Assembly (NCBI GenBank): GCA_958418185.1
Contig: CATZEP010000063.1
Span: forward strand, 1 to 7,659
Length of the DNA: 7,659 nt
Origin: an uncultured Collinsella sp.
Lineage (GTDB): Bacteria; Actinomycetota; Coriobacteriia; Coriobacteriales; Coriobacteriaceae
Reading direction: 5' to 3'
Below, in pieces: positions 1-6,329 of this stretch (its first letter is position 1; every line of letters starts with the position of its first letter). A program made the translations under genes and the position numbers. A model generated the notes under the pieces. The model was not told where the DNA came from, did no database searches, and was given only the letters and a program-made list of their open reading frames with translations.

Positions 1-1006
1 TGAGGTAGTCGGTCTTTTCCCAGCCCAGGCACGGGTCGGTGATCGATTTACCAAAGACACCGCCATCGACTGGCTGGTTGCCGTCCTCAAGGTAGGACTC
101 GATCATAAAGCCCTTGACCAGCTTGGAAATGGACTCGTTACGGCGGCAGCTGTCGAGCACCTCCTTGCAAATGCGATACTGCTCCAGCGGACGCTTGCCC
201 GAGTTGTCGTGGTTGCAGTCGATGACCGCTGCCGGATTGGCATAGCCGGCATGCTCGGTATAGCGTTCGGCCAGGCGTTCCAGGTGTTCGTAGTGGTAGT
301 TGGGGTAGGTGCGCCCATCGAGACCGATGTAGCCACGCATAACGGCGTGTGCGAGCGGATTGCCGTCGCACTCGACCTCCCAGTTGCGGAAGATGAAGCT
401 CTGGTGCGCCTGCGCGGCGTAAATGGAGTTGAGCATAACGGTGGTAGAGCCGGCAGTGGGATTCTTCATGCCGACGGGTACCGAAATGCCGCTCGACACC
501 AGACGGTGCTCCTGGTTCTCGACCGAGCGTGCGCCCACGGCAACATAGCTCAGCAGGTCAACGAGGTACTGGTAGTTGGACGGATAGAGCATCTCGTCGG
601 CGGTGAAGAAGCCCGTTTCCTTAATAACGCGCAGGTGCATATGGCGGATGGCCTTGACGCCCTCGAGCAGGTCGTCGGGAGCCTCGGGGTTGGGGTTGTG
701 CAGAAGACCCTTGTAACCGGTGCCCTTGGTACGCGGCTTATTGGTGTAGACGCGCGGAATGATGATGAGCTTGTCCTTGACCTCCTCGGCGGTCTTGGCC
801 AGTCGGTTCATGTATTCAAGTACCGAGTCCTCGCGGTCGGCAGAGCACGGGCCGATGATGAGCACCTTGCGTGCGTCCTCGCCGGTAAAGACTTTGGCGA
901 CCTCGGCGTCAAATGCCTGCTTTTTGGCGGTAAGCTCGGCAGAAAGCGGCATTTCCTCGCGGATCTCCATGGGGATCGGCAACTTGCGTTTGAATTCCAT
1001 GGCCAT
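1..1006 (-). CDS. 3-deoxy-7-phosphoheptulonate (DAHP) synthase, class I, C-terminus cut by window edge
   Basis: This enzyme condenses phosphoenolpyruvate with erythrose 4-phosphate, the committed cytosolic step of the shikimate pathway to aromatic amino acids. 335 codons are visible, and by comparison with E. coli AroG (350 aa) only a short C-terminal piece is missing. The four metal ligands of the AroF/G/H family are all present: Cys54 in GPCS, His266 in CNHDNS, Glu303 in MIES and Asp324 in SITDPC. Substrate-binding residues are also present: Arg85 (PRVY), Lys90, Lys100 (GYKG), Glu138, Arg160 (GAR), Lys181 (GMKN) and Arg224 (MRG). The ATG at 1006 is preceded by GAGGAGG at 1012-1018 (five bases between); a second ATG at 1000 is less well spaced. 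The residues after GPCS are ADRED rather than the GPCSIHD of E. coli. The feedback type (Phe, Tyr or Trp) cannot be read from sequence, so no aroF/G/H symbol is given. The gene has its own promoter and is separated by a terminator from the upstream ABC operon. Confidence 0.96.
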   Translation of the reverse strand, partial: MAMEFKRKLPIPMEIREEMPLSAELTAKKQAFDAEVAKVFTGEDARKVLIIGPCSADREDSVLEYMNRLAKTAEEVKDKLIIIPRVYTNKPRTKGTGYKGLLHNPNPEAPDDLLEGVKAIRHMHLRVIKETGFFTADEMLYPSNYQYLVDLLSYVAVGARSVENQEHRLVSSGISVPVGMKNPTAGSTTVMLNSIYAAQAHQSFIFRNWEVECDGNPLAHAVMRGYIGLDGRTYPNYHYEHLERLAERYTEHAGYANPAAVIDCNHDNSGKRPLEQYRICKEVLDSCRRNESISKLVKGFMIESYLEDGNQPVDGGVFGKSITDPCLGWEKTDYL

Positions 1007-1060
1007 AGGGGCCTCCTCAATCTATAGAAAGAGCAATAAGCGTATTGTTGAGTGTTCGGC

Positions 1061-1089
1061 ATTATCCGCTGTCGCACGCTAAAGTGCAA
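1061..1089 (-). promoter_or_regulatory. Sigma-70-type promoter of the DAHP synthase gene
   Basis: Read on the minus strand, TTGCAC (1089-1084) and GATAAT (1066-1061) are separated by exactly 17 bases, close to the TTGACA/TATAAT consensus. Transcription would start near 1054, giving a leader of about 48 bases before the ATG at 1006. That leader is too short for a T-box or a classic trp-type attenuator. It contains a small inverted repeat, CAATA/TATTG (1034-1047), that might be an operator or a weak hairpin. Control of this gene is therefore more likely at promoter level or by enzyme feedback inhibition; this is inference. Confidence 0.75.
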
Positions 1090-1104
1090 GTCCTTGTCAC
1101 CCCG

Positions 1105-1143
1105 AAACCTACCAAAAAGGGACAGGTTTATTTTGGCAGGTTT
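1105..1143. repeat. REP-like imperfect palindrome upstream of the DAHP synthase promoter
   Basis: AAACCTACCAAAA (1105-1117) pairs with TTTTGGCAGGTTT (1131-1143) at 12 of 13 positions around a 13-base loop. The loop itself contains AGGTTT (1124-1129), which can also pair with the first AAACCT, so two alternative hairpins are possible. The core GGGACAGGTTTATTTT (1119-1134) resembles, from memory, extragenic palindromes found near REP-associated tyrosine (Y1) transposases. No transposase is in this window. It lies just upstream of the -35 box at 1084-1089. No T-tract follows on either strand, so it is not a convincing terminator. Confidence 0.55.
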
Positions 1144-1224
1144 TATCTGGGCAAACGTCGGCGGATGCCGGGAGGGAGCTGCGCCGCGCGGGACCCTAAG
1201 GCTGTTGTCGGTTCCTCAGGAAAC

Positions 1225-1464
1225 ACCCCGTGGGCAAAAAATGCCAAATATGAGTACGGTTGCTAACCTAGTAACATATCGGTCTAGCGAGATAATAGAC
1301 AAAGTGAAAAATACGTTCATTAACGTTGGCACGCAGAAGCCTGCTAACGGGCGTTTTGATTAATTCGAAGGCGTATAGAGGCCGCAAAGAGGTCGTTTGA
1401 GGTGGTTTTGGCTGTTACTAAAAAGGTGACAGTACTCATATTTGCCCTTTTTTGCCCACGGGGT
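1225..1464. repeat. 240-bp element bounded by 51-bp imperfect inverted repeats (MITE-like)
   Basis: The arm at 1226-1276 (plus) and the reverse complement of 1413-1463 match at about 41 of 51 positions without gaps. Matching blocks, read inward, are CCCCGTGGGCAAAAAA (16), CAAATATGAGTAC (13) and TAGTAACA (8), separated by divergent stretches of equal length (3 and 11 bases). One further outer base pair (A1225/T1464) matches. The 136-base interior (1277-1412) has no convincing ORF. Imperfect 8-base flanks CAGGAAAC (1217-1224) and CTGGAAAG (1465-1472) agree at 6 of 8 positions and could be decayed target-site duplications. The equal block spacing would also suit paired protein-binding sites. No known element family is recognised. 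Confidence 0.7.
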
Positions 1465-1520
1465 CTGGAAAGCGCCGTCAATCAGGTCCCAGGGAAGGCG
1501 TTTCGAGGCTCGAAGGACAC

Positions 1521-1550
1521 AAAATGGGGGCGCAGGTTGTCCTGCGCCCC
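1521..1550 (-). terminator. Rho-independent terminator of the marR-ABC operon
   Basis: On the minus strand a perfect 10-bp GC-rich stem, GGGGCGCAGG (1550-1541) with CCTGCGCCCC (1536-1527), closes a four-base loop and is followed by CATTTT (1526-1521). It begins about 35 bases past the stop codon of the second ABC gene (1585-1587) and should end the operon transcript before the DAHP synthase promoter. The T-run is short, but the stem is very stable. Confidence 0.85.
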
Positions 1551-1584
1551 GTTCTCGGGCGTTATTCGCTCCTTGTGCCAGAAT

Positions 1585-3441
1585 TTATGCCGCTTCGTCG
1601 AACTGCGAGTTGTACAGATCGGCGTAGAAGCCGCCTTGGGCGAGCAGCTCGTCGTGTGTGCCCTTCTCGACGATGTCGCCGTCGCGAATCACCAAGATCA
1701 CGTCGGCGTTTCGGATCGTGGACAGGCGGTGCGCGATGACAAAGCTCGTGCGGCCCTGCATTAGCGCATCCATGGCGCGCTGTATAAGCTCCTCGGTGCG
1801 GGTATCGACGTTGGAAGTCGCCTCGTCCAGAATCAGCGCCGGGCGGTCGGCCAAAATGGCACGGGCGATGGTCACGAGCTGGCGCTGACCCTGCGACAGG
1901 TTAGTGCCCTCCTCGTTGATCATAAAGTCGTAGCCGCCGGCGAGCGTATGGATAAAGTGGTCGCAGCGTGCGGCACGTGCAGCGGCTTCGACCTCGGCAT
2001 CGCTCGCATCGGGGCGTCCGTAACGGATGTTCTCGCGGATGGTACCGTTAAACAGCCAGGTGTCCTGCAGCACCATGGCAAACTCGCCGCGCAGCGCCGC
2101 GCGGTCCCAGTCGCGCACGTCGACGCCCTCGACGCGCAGCGAACCGCCGTCTACGTCGTAAAAGCGCTGCAGCAGCTTGATGAGCGTGGTCTTGCCGGCG
2201 CCGGTGGGGCCGACGATAGCGATGGTCTGGCCGGGCTGCGCCTCGCAGCTAAAGTCGTGGATGATGGTCTTGTCGGGCGTGTAGCCAAACTTGACATGGT
2301 CGAACTCCACGTGACCGGGGCGCTTCTCGGGGATCTGCGCGTCGGTTTTTTGCTCCTCCTCGGGCGCGGCCAGGAACTCAAACACACGCTCGGTGGCAGC
2401 TGCCATCGACTGCATCGTGTTGCTCACGTTGCCCAGCTGCTGCACGGGCTGCGTAAAGTTGCGAACGTACTGGATAAAGCTCTGGATGTCGCCGGGCGTG
2501 GCATTGCCGGTCAGCGCGAGCTGCGCGCCCACCACGACGACGCCCACGTAGCCCATGTTGCCCACCAAGCTCATAAGCGGCATCATCAGGCCCGACAGGA
2601 ACTGCGAGCGCCAGCCACTAATAAAGAGGCGGTCGTTTTGACGGTCGAACTCTTCGATCGAGGCCTCGGCGCGATCGAACACCTGAATGACGTTTTGACC
2701 GGCAAAGTCCTCCTCGATAATGCCGTTGACGGCGCCCAGAACCTGCTGTTGCTCGCGGAAGTACGGCTGCGAGAAGTGAATCATTACGGTCAAGATAATC
2801 GCGGCGGCCGGCAGCGTGAGCACGGTGACGCCGGTAAGCGGCAGGCTGATCGAAAGCATCATGACGAGCACGCCGATAATCTGCGTCACCGACGTGATGA
2901 GCTGCGTCACGCTCTGGTTGAGCGACTGACCCAGCGTATCGACGTCGTTGGTGATGCGGCTGAGTACGTCTCCCTTGCTGTGGCCGTTGAAGTAACTCAT
3001 CGGCACGACGGCAATCTTGGCGGCGATTTCCTTGCGCATGCGGTAGCAGATCTTTTGCGTGACGCCGGTCATGAGCCAGCCCTGGACCAGGCTGCAGACA
3101 GAGCTCGCCAGATACAGGCAGAGCAAAAAGCCGAGCGTCTTGGCGATCCAGTCAAAGTCAACGTCGCCGGTGCCGTTGACCTTGGCAACCAGGCCCTCAA
3201 ACAGCTTGGTCGTAACCTGGCCGAGCACCTTGGGTCCCACAATGTTAAAGATGACCGAGCACACGGCAAAGGCGACGGCGGCAAACACGGCAATCTTGTG
3301 CTGGCCGATATAGCCGAGCAGCTGCCTCATGGTGCCCTTAAAGTCCTTGGCCTTTTCGCCGCGACGCATGCCGCCCATGCGGCCCATGGGACCACGCTGG
3401 CGGGTGGGCTTGGGAATCTGAGTCTTGGTCTCGTCTGCCAT
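1585..3441 (-). CDS. ABC exporter half-transporter (permease-ATPase fusion), catalytically competent subunit
   Basis: This 618-residue protein is a membrane exporter half. A short cationic Arg/Gly/Met-rich cytosolic tail (about residues 1-36) leads into six predicted membrane segments (about 49-345) and an ATPase domain (about 378-610). ATPase motifs seen: Walker A GPTGAGKTT (411-419), Q-loop Gln459, signature NLSQGQ (514-519), Walker B LILDE with catalytic Glu540, D-loop SNVD (543-546) and H-loop His571. The signature is LSQGQ instead of LSGGQ, so the ATP site that borrows this motif is the weak one. Complementary defects in the preceding gene product indicate a heterodimer like TM287/288, LmrCD or BmrCD. 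The ATG at 3441 shares its A with the TAA stop of the upstream gene (TAATG) and has GGAGG at 3451-3455 nine bases upstream, so translation is probably coupled. Substrate is unknown; drug or lipid export is typical of the family. Confidence 0.95.
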   Translation of the reverse strand: MADETKTQIPKPTRQRGPMGRMGGMRRGEKAKDFKGTMRQLLGYIGQHKIAVFAAVAFAVCSVIFNIVGPKVLGQVTTKLFEGLVAKVNGTGDVDFDWIAKTLGFLLCLYLASSVCSLVQGWLMTGVTQKICYRMRKEIAAKIAVVPMSYFNGHSKGDVLSRITNDVDTLGQSLNQSVTQLITSVTQIIGVLVMMLSISLPLTGVTVLTLPAAAIILTVMIHFSQPYFREQQQVLGAVNGIIEEDFAGQNVIQVFDRAEASIEEFDRQNDRLFISGWRSQFLSGLMMPLMSLVGNMGYVGVVVVGAQLALTGNATPGDIQSFIQYVRNFTQPVQQLGNVSNTMQSMAAATERVFEFLAAPEEEQKTDAQIPEKRPGHVEFDHVKFGYTPDKTIIHDFSCEAQPGQTIAIVGPTGAGKTTLIKLLQRFYDVDGGSLRVEGVDVRDWDRAALRGEFAMVLQDTWLFNGTIRENIRYGRPDASDAEVEAAARAARCDHFIHTLAGGYDFMINEEGTNLSQGQRQLVTIARAILADRPALILDEATSNVDTRTEELIQRAMDALMQGRTSFVIAHRLSTIRNADVILVIRDGDIVEKGTHDELLAQGGFYADLYNSQFDEAA

Positions 3442-5810
3442 TAGCGCTCGCCTCCTTCCATGACGGCTGCAATTTCTTCTTGGGTAAGCCCCAGCTCCTC
3501 GGCGGAAAGCTGCGACTGCGCGATCTCCAGGTACGCCGGGCAGCTGCGCAGCAGCTCCTCGTGCGTGCCGGTGCCCACTACGTGGCCGTCGTCGAGCACG
3601 ATGATCTGGTCGGCGTGCATGATGGTCGCGATGCGCTGGGCCACGACCACGAGCGCGGCGTCGGTAACGTTTTTGGCCAGCTCCTCGCGTAGGCGCGCGT
3701 CGGTCTTGTAGTCGAGGGCACTAAACGAGTCATCGAACACCACGACCTCGGGCTTTTTAGCCAACGCGCGGGCGATGGCCAGACGCTGGCGCTGACCACC
3801 CGAAACATTGGAGCCGCCCTGGCTGATGGGGGAGTCGTAGCCGCCCTCGCGCTCGGCGATAAAGTCCTCGGCCTGGGCGATGCGTGCCGCCCGGTGCATG
3901 TCCTCGTCGCTCACCATGTCGCCGGCAAACTTGAGGTTACTCTCGACGGTGCCCGAGAACAGGCGCCCCTGCTGCGGAATATAACCGATGCGGCGGCGCA
4001 GCTCGGAAAGTGTCATGTCGCGCACATCGATGCCGTCGAGCGAAATGCTGCCGCCCGTGACGTCGTACAGGCGCGGAATCAGCTGCACGAGCGTGGACTT
4101 GCCCGAGCCCGTGGAGCCAATAATGCCGAGCATCTGACCGGCATGCGTGGTGAAGTTTACGCCGCTGATGACGTCGGCGCGGGCATCGGGATACTGGAAG
4201 CTTACGTCGCGGAAGGTGAGCTCACCGCGCGGCGCGCTGGCAGCAGGCAGTTTGGGCGAGGCAGGGTCGTTGATGCTTGTGGGGCAAGTGATGACCTCTT
4301 CCACGCGCTCGGCTGCGACCTCGGCGCGGGGCAGGATGACCGAAACCATGGTGAGGATCATAAACGCCATGACAATCTGCATGGTGTAGGAGATAAACGC
4401 CATCATGTTGCCGACCTGCATCACGCCGTCGGACACGCCCTGCGCGCCAAACCAGACGATGAGCACGGTGATGCAGTTCATGACGAGCATCATGAGCGGC
4501 ATCATAAAGCTCATGGCGCGGTTGGTGTAGAGCTGCGTGGTCATCAGGTCGAGCGAAGCCTTGTCAAAACGCTCGAGCTCATGTTCCTCGCGGTTGAACG
4601 AGCGGATGGGCATCAGGCCATCGAGCAGCTCGCGGGCGGTAAGGTTCACGCGGTCCACAAAGCTCTGCATCTTTTTGAACTTGGGCATGGTGAGGCCCAT
4701 AAGCACGCCGACGACGGCCGAGACCGCGATGATGGCCACGGCGATGGTCCACTCCAGGCCGGTATGGTTGGCCAGGACGCGCATGACGGCGACGATGCCC
4801 ATGACGGGAGCCATCAGGCACATGCGGATAAACAGGGTTGCGGCCATCTGGATCTGCTGAATGTCGTTGGTGCAGCGGGTGATGAGCGAGGCCTGGCTAA
4901 ACTTGCCCACTTCGGCCGGCGAGAAGTGCATAACCTTGTTGAAGGTCTCGCGGCGCAGGTCGCGGGCGATGGAGCAGGCGGTGCGCGAAGCCACGGCGCC
5001 GGTCAGGATGGTGGCGACCAGCGACACCAGACACAGACCAAACATCGTGGTCGCCATGCGGCCCAGGTAGGCGTTCTGCACGTCGGCGGGGTCGATGCCC
5101 TGTGCCTTGTACTCGTCCTGCACGTAGCTCACGGCGCGCTGGGTGACGATGGAGCCCGACATGGAGCCCATTTTGTCTGCCATATCGTTGGCGCCCTCGA
5201 CGAGCTTGCCCTGATCGATAAGACCGCCTTCAACGCCTAGGCGCAGGCTCTTCATGGTGATCTTACCGCCGTCGGCGTCGATCTGCTTTTGCATGCTCTG
5301 AGCGGCTGCGGCCTTCTGCTGCATCTCGGCGAGCTGCTCGGGCGTCATCGCTGCCATCTGCTCGGGGGTGGGCATGGCCTGAGCGGCGCCGCCATCGCTT
5401 GCCTCGGTGGATGCGCCGGTCATGTCGCCCATGGAGTCGGCGTCAATGCCCTGGTTGAACGAAAGGACGACGGTCTCGGGCAGGCTCATGATGTCGGCAA
5501 TCTTGCCGCCGTCGGCGCGCTCCTCCTCGGTGCCCTTGTACGTTCGAATGCCGTTATTGTCCGCCTTACTAAACACGGCCTCCACGGCCTTGGCGTCCTT
5601 GGCGCTCATAAAGAGTTCGAGGTCGTCGAGCGATTCGGCGCGAATGGTGTCGGGCACGGGCGAGGCGATGCCGCCTTGCTGCACGCCCACGTCGACGATG
5701 TCGCTCATATAGGTAGGCAGCGCCAGATCGGCGTTGCAGCTGATTACGATAAGTACGATAGCTGCGAGCAGTGCCAGGACATGCTTTTTAAAGAGCTTGA
5801 GAATCCTCAC
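3441..5810 (-). CDS. ABC exporter half-transporter with large extracytoplasmic domain, degenerate ATP site
   Basis: This 789-residue protein is the partner half-exporter. Membrane segment 1 lies at about residues 11-29 and segment 2 at about 252-273. Between them is a roughly 220-residue hydrophilic domain expected to face outside, far larger than the usual short loop. Segments 3-6 span about 325-494 and the ATPase domain about 528-765. Motifs: Walker A GSTGSGKST (565-573), Q-loop Gln613, intact signature NVSGGQ (668-673), Walker B VVVFDD where Asp694 replaces the catalytic Glu, D-loop SALD (697-700), and Gln725 in place of the H-loop His. Its own ATP site should therefore hydrolyse poorly, while its signature completes the good site of the next gene product. 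The start is a GTG at 5810 with AAGGAG at 5820-5825, nine bases upstream. It overlaps the regulator's TGA stop as GTGA. The outer domain holds a Met/Ala/Gln-rich stretch with two tandem TPEQ repeats. Family and pairing are firm; substrate is not. Confidence 0.95.
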   Translation of the reverse strand: MRILKLFKKHVLALLAAIVLIVISCNADLALPTYMSDIVDVGVQQGGIASPVPDTIRAESLDDLELFMSAKDAKAVEAVFSKADNNGIRTYKGTEEERADGGKIADIMSLPETVVLSFNQGIDADSMGDMTGASTEASDGGAAQAMPTPEQMAAMTPEQLAEMQQKAAAAQSMQKQIDADGGKITMKSLRLGVEGGLIDQGKLVEGANDMADKMGSMSGSIVTQRAVSYVQDEYKAQGIDPADVQNAYLGRMATTMFGLCLVSLVATILTGAVASRTACSIARDLRRETFNKVMHFSPAEVGKFSQASLITRCTNDIQQIQMAATLFIRMCLMAPVMGIVAVMRVLANHTGLEWTIAVAIIAVSAVVGVLMGLTMPKFKKMQSFVDRVNLTARELLDGLMPIRSFNREEHELERFDKASLDLMTTQLYTNRAMSFMMPLMMLVMNCITVLIVWFGAQGVSDGVMQVGNMMAFISYTMQIVMAFMILTMVSVILPRAEVAAERVEEVITCPTSINDPASPKLPAASAPRGELTFRDVSFQYPDARADVISGVNFTTHAGQMLGIIGSTGSGKSTLVQLIPRLYDVTGGSISLDGIDVRDMTLSELRRRIGYIPQQGRLFSGTVESNLKFAGDMVSDEDMHRAARIAQAEDFIAEREGGYDSPISQGGSNVSGGQRQRLAIARALAKKPEVVVFDDSFSALDYKTDARLREELAKNVTDAALVVVAQRIATIMHADQIIVLDDGHVVGTGTHEELLRSCPAYLEIAQSQLSAEELGLTQEEIAAVMEGGER

Positions 5811-6256
5811 TCGGCATCTCTCCTTTCTTGATTGTGGTCGATAATTTCGTTGGCACGCCTTAGAAGACGCACCATCTCTTGGGTATCTGTTTCGCCGAGC
5901 TGTTCGAGGAAAGCCGCGGTGCGGTCCTCGAATTCCCGGCGTTTGATTTCGAGATCCTGGAATCCCTTGTCGGTCACTATGACGTGTACGCGACGACGGT
6001 CGGTCTTTGAGTGCTCACGCTCAACCCAGCCCTTGGCTTCGAGAGCGCGTAGGATATTGGCAATGCGGGCGTTCGAGACCCAGGCGCGATCAGCGAGTTC
6101 GCTCGGCGTGAGCGAACCGCCAGCGAGCATAAGGGCGCGCATGACAGCCATCTCGCCGCTGAGAGCTTTGTCCACAAAGCGCGAAACGCGCTGGTGAATG
6201 CCGCCAAACTCGGTAAGGAGCTGACTCCCAAGCTCATGGAAATCGGTATCTTCCAC
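5807..6256 (-). CDS. MarR-family winged-helix transcriptional regulator
   Basis: This 149-residue cytosolic DNA-binding protein has the MarR layout. An N-terminal dimerisation helix (about 5-32) is followed by a winged helix-turn-helix with recognition region at about 49-78 (LTPSELADRA, then VSNARIANILRAL). The wing is at about 80-98 and carries the family's Asp-Arg-Arg triplet (86-88) and the end motif VTDKG. A long C-terminal helix (about 100-145) completes the dimer interface. It is the first gene of an operon with two ABC exporter genes and most likely represses that operon until a ligand binds, as MarR-type efflux regulators do; this is inference. The start is GTG at 6256 with a modest AGGGG site (6264-6268) six bases upstream; no in-frame ATG near the N-terminus fits better. 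The TGA stop overlaps the GTG of the next gene by four bases. A candidate operator overlaps the start codon. Confidence 0.92.
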   Translation of the reverse strand: MEDTDFHELGSQLLTEFGGIHQRVSRFVDKALSGEMAVMRALMLAGGSLTPSELADRAWVSNARIANILRALEAKGWVEREHSKTDRRRVHVIVTDKGFQDLEIKRREFEDRTAAFLEQLGETDTQEMVRLLRRANEIIDHNQERRDAE

Positions 6257-6300
6257 CGAAAACCCCTAACACTAGAAACTATTTTCGGTGAAAGATGATA
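6254..6300 (-). promoter_or_regulatory. Probable MarR operator and weak promoter of the exporter operon
   Basis: CACCGAAAA (6254-6262) and TTTTCGGTG (6282-6290) form a perfect 9-bp inverted repeat with a 19-base spacer. One arm overlaps the regulator's own GTG start codon. Read on the minus strand, TATCAT (6300-6295) could be a -10 box, which would put the transcription start inside the repeat; no good -35 box is visible. A self-repressing MarR protein binding here would block its own operon. The arm spacing is wider than the usual single MarR dimer site, so the repeat could instead be two sites or a leader hairpin. Confidence 0.45.
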
Positions 6301-6329
6301 CCCCTGCACGCGCGCCCTATACGGTAGAT

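Noticed and set aside
209..1027. Plus-strand open frame opposite the DAHP synthase gene
   Set aside because: It is a shadow frame; the minus-strand product has all catalytic residues of DAHP synthase.
1007..1060. T-box or leader-peptide attenuator for DAHP synthase
   Set aside because: The predicted leader is only about 48 bases, with no T-box motif, no aromatic-codon run and no terminator hairpin.
1045..1363. Short plus-strand frames in the DAHP synthase upstream region
   Set aside because: They run through the REP-like palindrome and an arm of the inverted-repeat element, lack good ribosome sites and give no recognisable protein.
1948..5240. Long open frames on the plus strand opposite both ABC genes (about 1948-3444 and 3894-5240)
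   Set aside because: They are antisense shadows of high-GC coding sequence. Their products are His/Ala/Gly/Asp-rich with no domain, and the minus-strand frames encode clear ABC exporters.
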